From: Streptomyces rugosispiralis
GTDB taxonomy: Bacteria; Actinomycetota; Actinomycetes; Streptomycetales; Streptomycetaceae
Direction of reading: 5' to 3'
DNA length: 64,000 bases
Assembly (NCBI RefSeq): GCF_024505145.1
Contig: NZ_JANIAA010000002.1
Span: 310,001-374,000 of the forward strand
A program made the translations under genes and the position numbers. Within the stretch, counting starts at the first letter, position 1. Each line of letters begins with the position of its first letter. The notes beneath the pieces were generated by a model. The model ran no database searches and was not told the DNA's origin. It saw nothing but the letters and a program-made list of their open reading frames with translations. Positions 62,681 to 64,000 of this stretch are shown one piece after another.

Positions 62681-63916
62681 CTATGACCGGTCGTGCGCGT
62701 CGTGCGCCGAAAGCGTCTTGTAGACGGTACCGGCGAGGTCGGGCAGCGTGTCCTCTTCGACAGAGCTGTTGACAGCGACGGCGATGACCATGCCGCTCTT
62801 CGGGAAGTACATGTGCAGCACCCGGTTGCCCAGGGTAGCGCCCTCGTAGAACCAGACCGTCCCGGCCGCGGGATGGGCGTACTTCACGACGCCGAGCCCG
62901 TAGCCGAGGGGGTCGCCGGCCGTGACGGTCGTGATGTGCTTGCTCGTCTTCATCGAGATCAGGGACGCCAGCTCGCGCTGTTGCGCCGTGGGCAGCAGAC
63001 GGCCGCCGTACAGCGCCTTGTCCCACGTCGTCAGGTCCTTCAGCGAGCTCACCAGACCGCCCGCGCCCTGCGCCCAGGACAGGCCGAGCGGCGGAAGCGG
63101 CTTGTTGACGTGGGTCGGCAGGATGGACTGGGTGGAGTACGGGGTCGGCATGCGCGAGGCCGTGTCCGGGCGGCACTCCGGGGGCAGGCAGGTGTCACGC
63201 AGCCCGAGTGGCCGGATGATGCGCGCGGTGAGCCGATCGGCGTAGCTGTCGTGCGACGCCCGTTCGACAATCATCTGAGCGAGGAGATAATTCGTGTTGG
63301 AGTACGCGTACTTCGCCGCGCCCAGCGGCAGATGCCGCACATAGGACACCAGACGCTCCGGTGTGAAGCGCGTCGAGGGATCGGCGCCGAAGTCCTCGAG
63401 AAACGCACGCTGTTCGGTGTAGCTGGGGATACCGCTGGTCATCGACAGCAGTTGCCCGATGGTGACATCGCGCCACGCCGGATACCGGGGAAGCCACTTC
63501 CCCAGCTTGTCGCGCAGGGACAGCTTTCCCTCCGCCTCCAGCTGAAGCAGAAGCACGGACGTGAACGCCTTGGTGTTGCTGCCTGTCTGCCACATCGCGT
63601 CACCGGGCACCGGGCCACCGCCGCCATAGCGCGTCGTCCCCGCGCCGACGGAGATATCGGGGCGCTGATCGGCGTGGGTCACCCGAAGCGAGAGCGCCGA
63701 GAAGTGATCCTTCGTGCCATGAGCGTCCAGATATTTCTCGAGGTCGCTCCTGAGCGATGCGGTGACGGTGGGCGCGGGCCGCTCCGCCACCGCATGCGAG
63801 CCTCCGGCCTCGCACCCCGCCGTCGTCAGCCCTGAGACAACCGCCGCCGCGACCGTCGCCGGCACCACGAGGCGCTTCCCGCCTCGACCACCGGATCGAC
63901 GGATCGAACACCTCAT
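62681..63916 (-). CDS. Beta-lactamase-fold serine hydrolase lipoprotein
   Basis: 411 residues from ATG 63916 after GGGAGG. A basic start and hydrophobic helix end at TTAGC, a lipobox. The class C/DD-peptidase-like fold has GSNTKAF (SxxK, catalytic Ser/Lys), YSNTNYLL (YxN) and FYEGATLG where HTG/KTG is usual. Probably a D,D-carboxypeptidase or esterase (EstB-like) acting at the outer membrane face. It lies 23 bp before the two-component system on the same strand and may be co-expressed or sensed with it. Confidence 0.85.
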   Translation of the reverse strand: MRCSIRRSGGRGGKRLVVPATVAAAVVSGLTTAGCEAGGSHAVAERPAPTVTASLRSDLEKYLDAHGTKDHFSALSLRVTHADQRPDISVGAGTTRYGGGGPVPGDAMWQTGSNTKAFTSVLLLQLEAEGKLSLRDKLGKWLPRYPAWRDVTIGQLLSMTSGIPSYTEQRAFLEDFGADPSTRFTPERLVSYVRHLPLGAAKYAYSNTNYLLAQMIVERASHDSYADRLTARIIRPLGLRDTCLPPECRPDTASRMPTPYSTQSILPTHVNKPLPPLGLSWAQGAGGLVSSLKDLTTWDKALYGGRLLPTAQQRELASLISMKTSKHITTVTAGDPLGYGLGVVKYAHPAAGTVWFYEGATLGNRVLHMYFPKSGMVIAVAVNSSVEEDTLPDLAGTVYKTLSAHDAHDRS

Positions 63917-64000
63917 TGCCGCCACCCCTCCCTCAGCTTGAGCGGAACCGGGAACGTCGATCACGCTACGGAGCGGCGGTGCGGCGGGTAATCAGGTCAC

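Overview
The window is very GC-rich with strong third-position GC bias, GTG/TTG starts and GGAGG-type ribosome binding sites. Gene content (isocyanide synthase, cytochrome P450, secondary-metabolism type asparagine synthase, Clp-N regulator, many LysR/TetR/MarR regulators) points to a Streptomyces or close relative. No genome-maintenance core is seen, so this looks like an accessory or chromosome-arm region.

Layout. 1-9,900: end of a 2-hydroxyacid dehydrogenase, an Nramp-like transporter, small oxidoreductase/regulator pairs, an overlapping three-gene metallo-beta-lactamase/NTF2 operon facing a TetR gene across twin operators, a lipoprotein and a truncated flavin reductase. 9,950-23,550: MarR and Clp-N/HTH regulators, then the most interesting block: a binding-protein/permease/ATPase importer of the siderophore (FecBCD) class, an MFS exporter, an asparagine synthase, a P450, a DIT1/PvcA isocyanide synthase, a Met/His-rich membrane peptide, a CopA-type copper ATPase and a PCu(A)C-like protein, all on one strand. 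I read this as a candidate isocyanide metallophore (chalkophore) system: synthesis, export, uptake and copper handling in one array.

23,700-37,600: a secreted polyester-hydrolase-like enzyme, a frameshifted IclR gene, a Tat-exported esterase, GTP cyclohydrolase I with a 16-codon leader ORF, a SufR-like regulator, a three-repeat secreted protein, and a complete glyA-soxBDAG sarcosine oxidase operon with a divergent GntR gene. 37,600-45,400: a scarred zone with a decayed IS200/IS605 element (catalytic Tyr of TnpA replaced by Cys), gene fragments, a two-component system with a repeat-expanded kinase linker, and a tRNA-Trp gene.

45,400-64,000: convergent SRPBCC paralogues around a 15-bp-stem terminator; LysR/epimerase; an Rrf2-type regulator and SDR gene sharing an operator geometry; a 217-bp MITE-like element beside a SnoaL fragment; a tightly coupled MfnB-aldehyde dehydrogenase-alcohol dehydrogenase-methyltransferase operon that suggests a small furan product; a LysR/EamA pair; a vWA protein; a TetR/hydrolase pair with twin operators; and a beta-lactamase-fold lipoprotein followed by a second two-component system.
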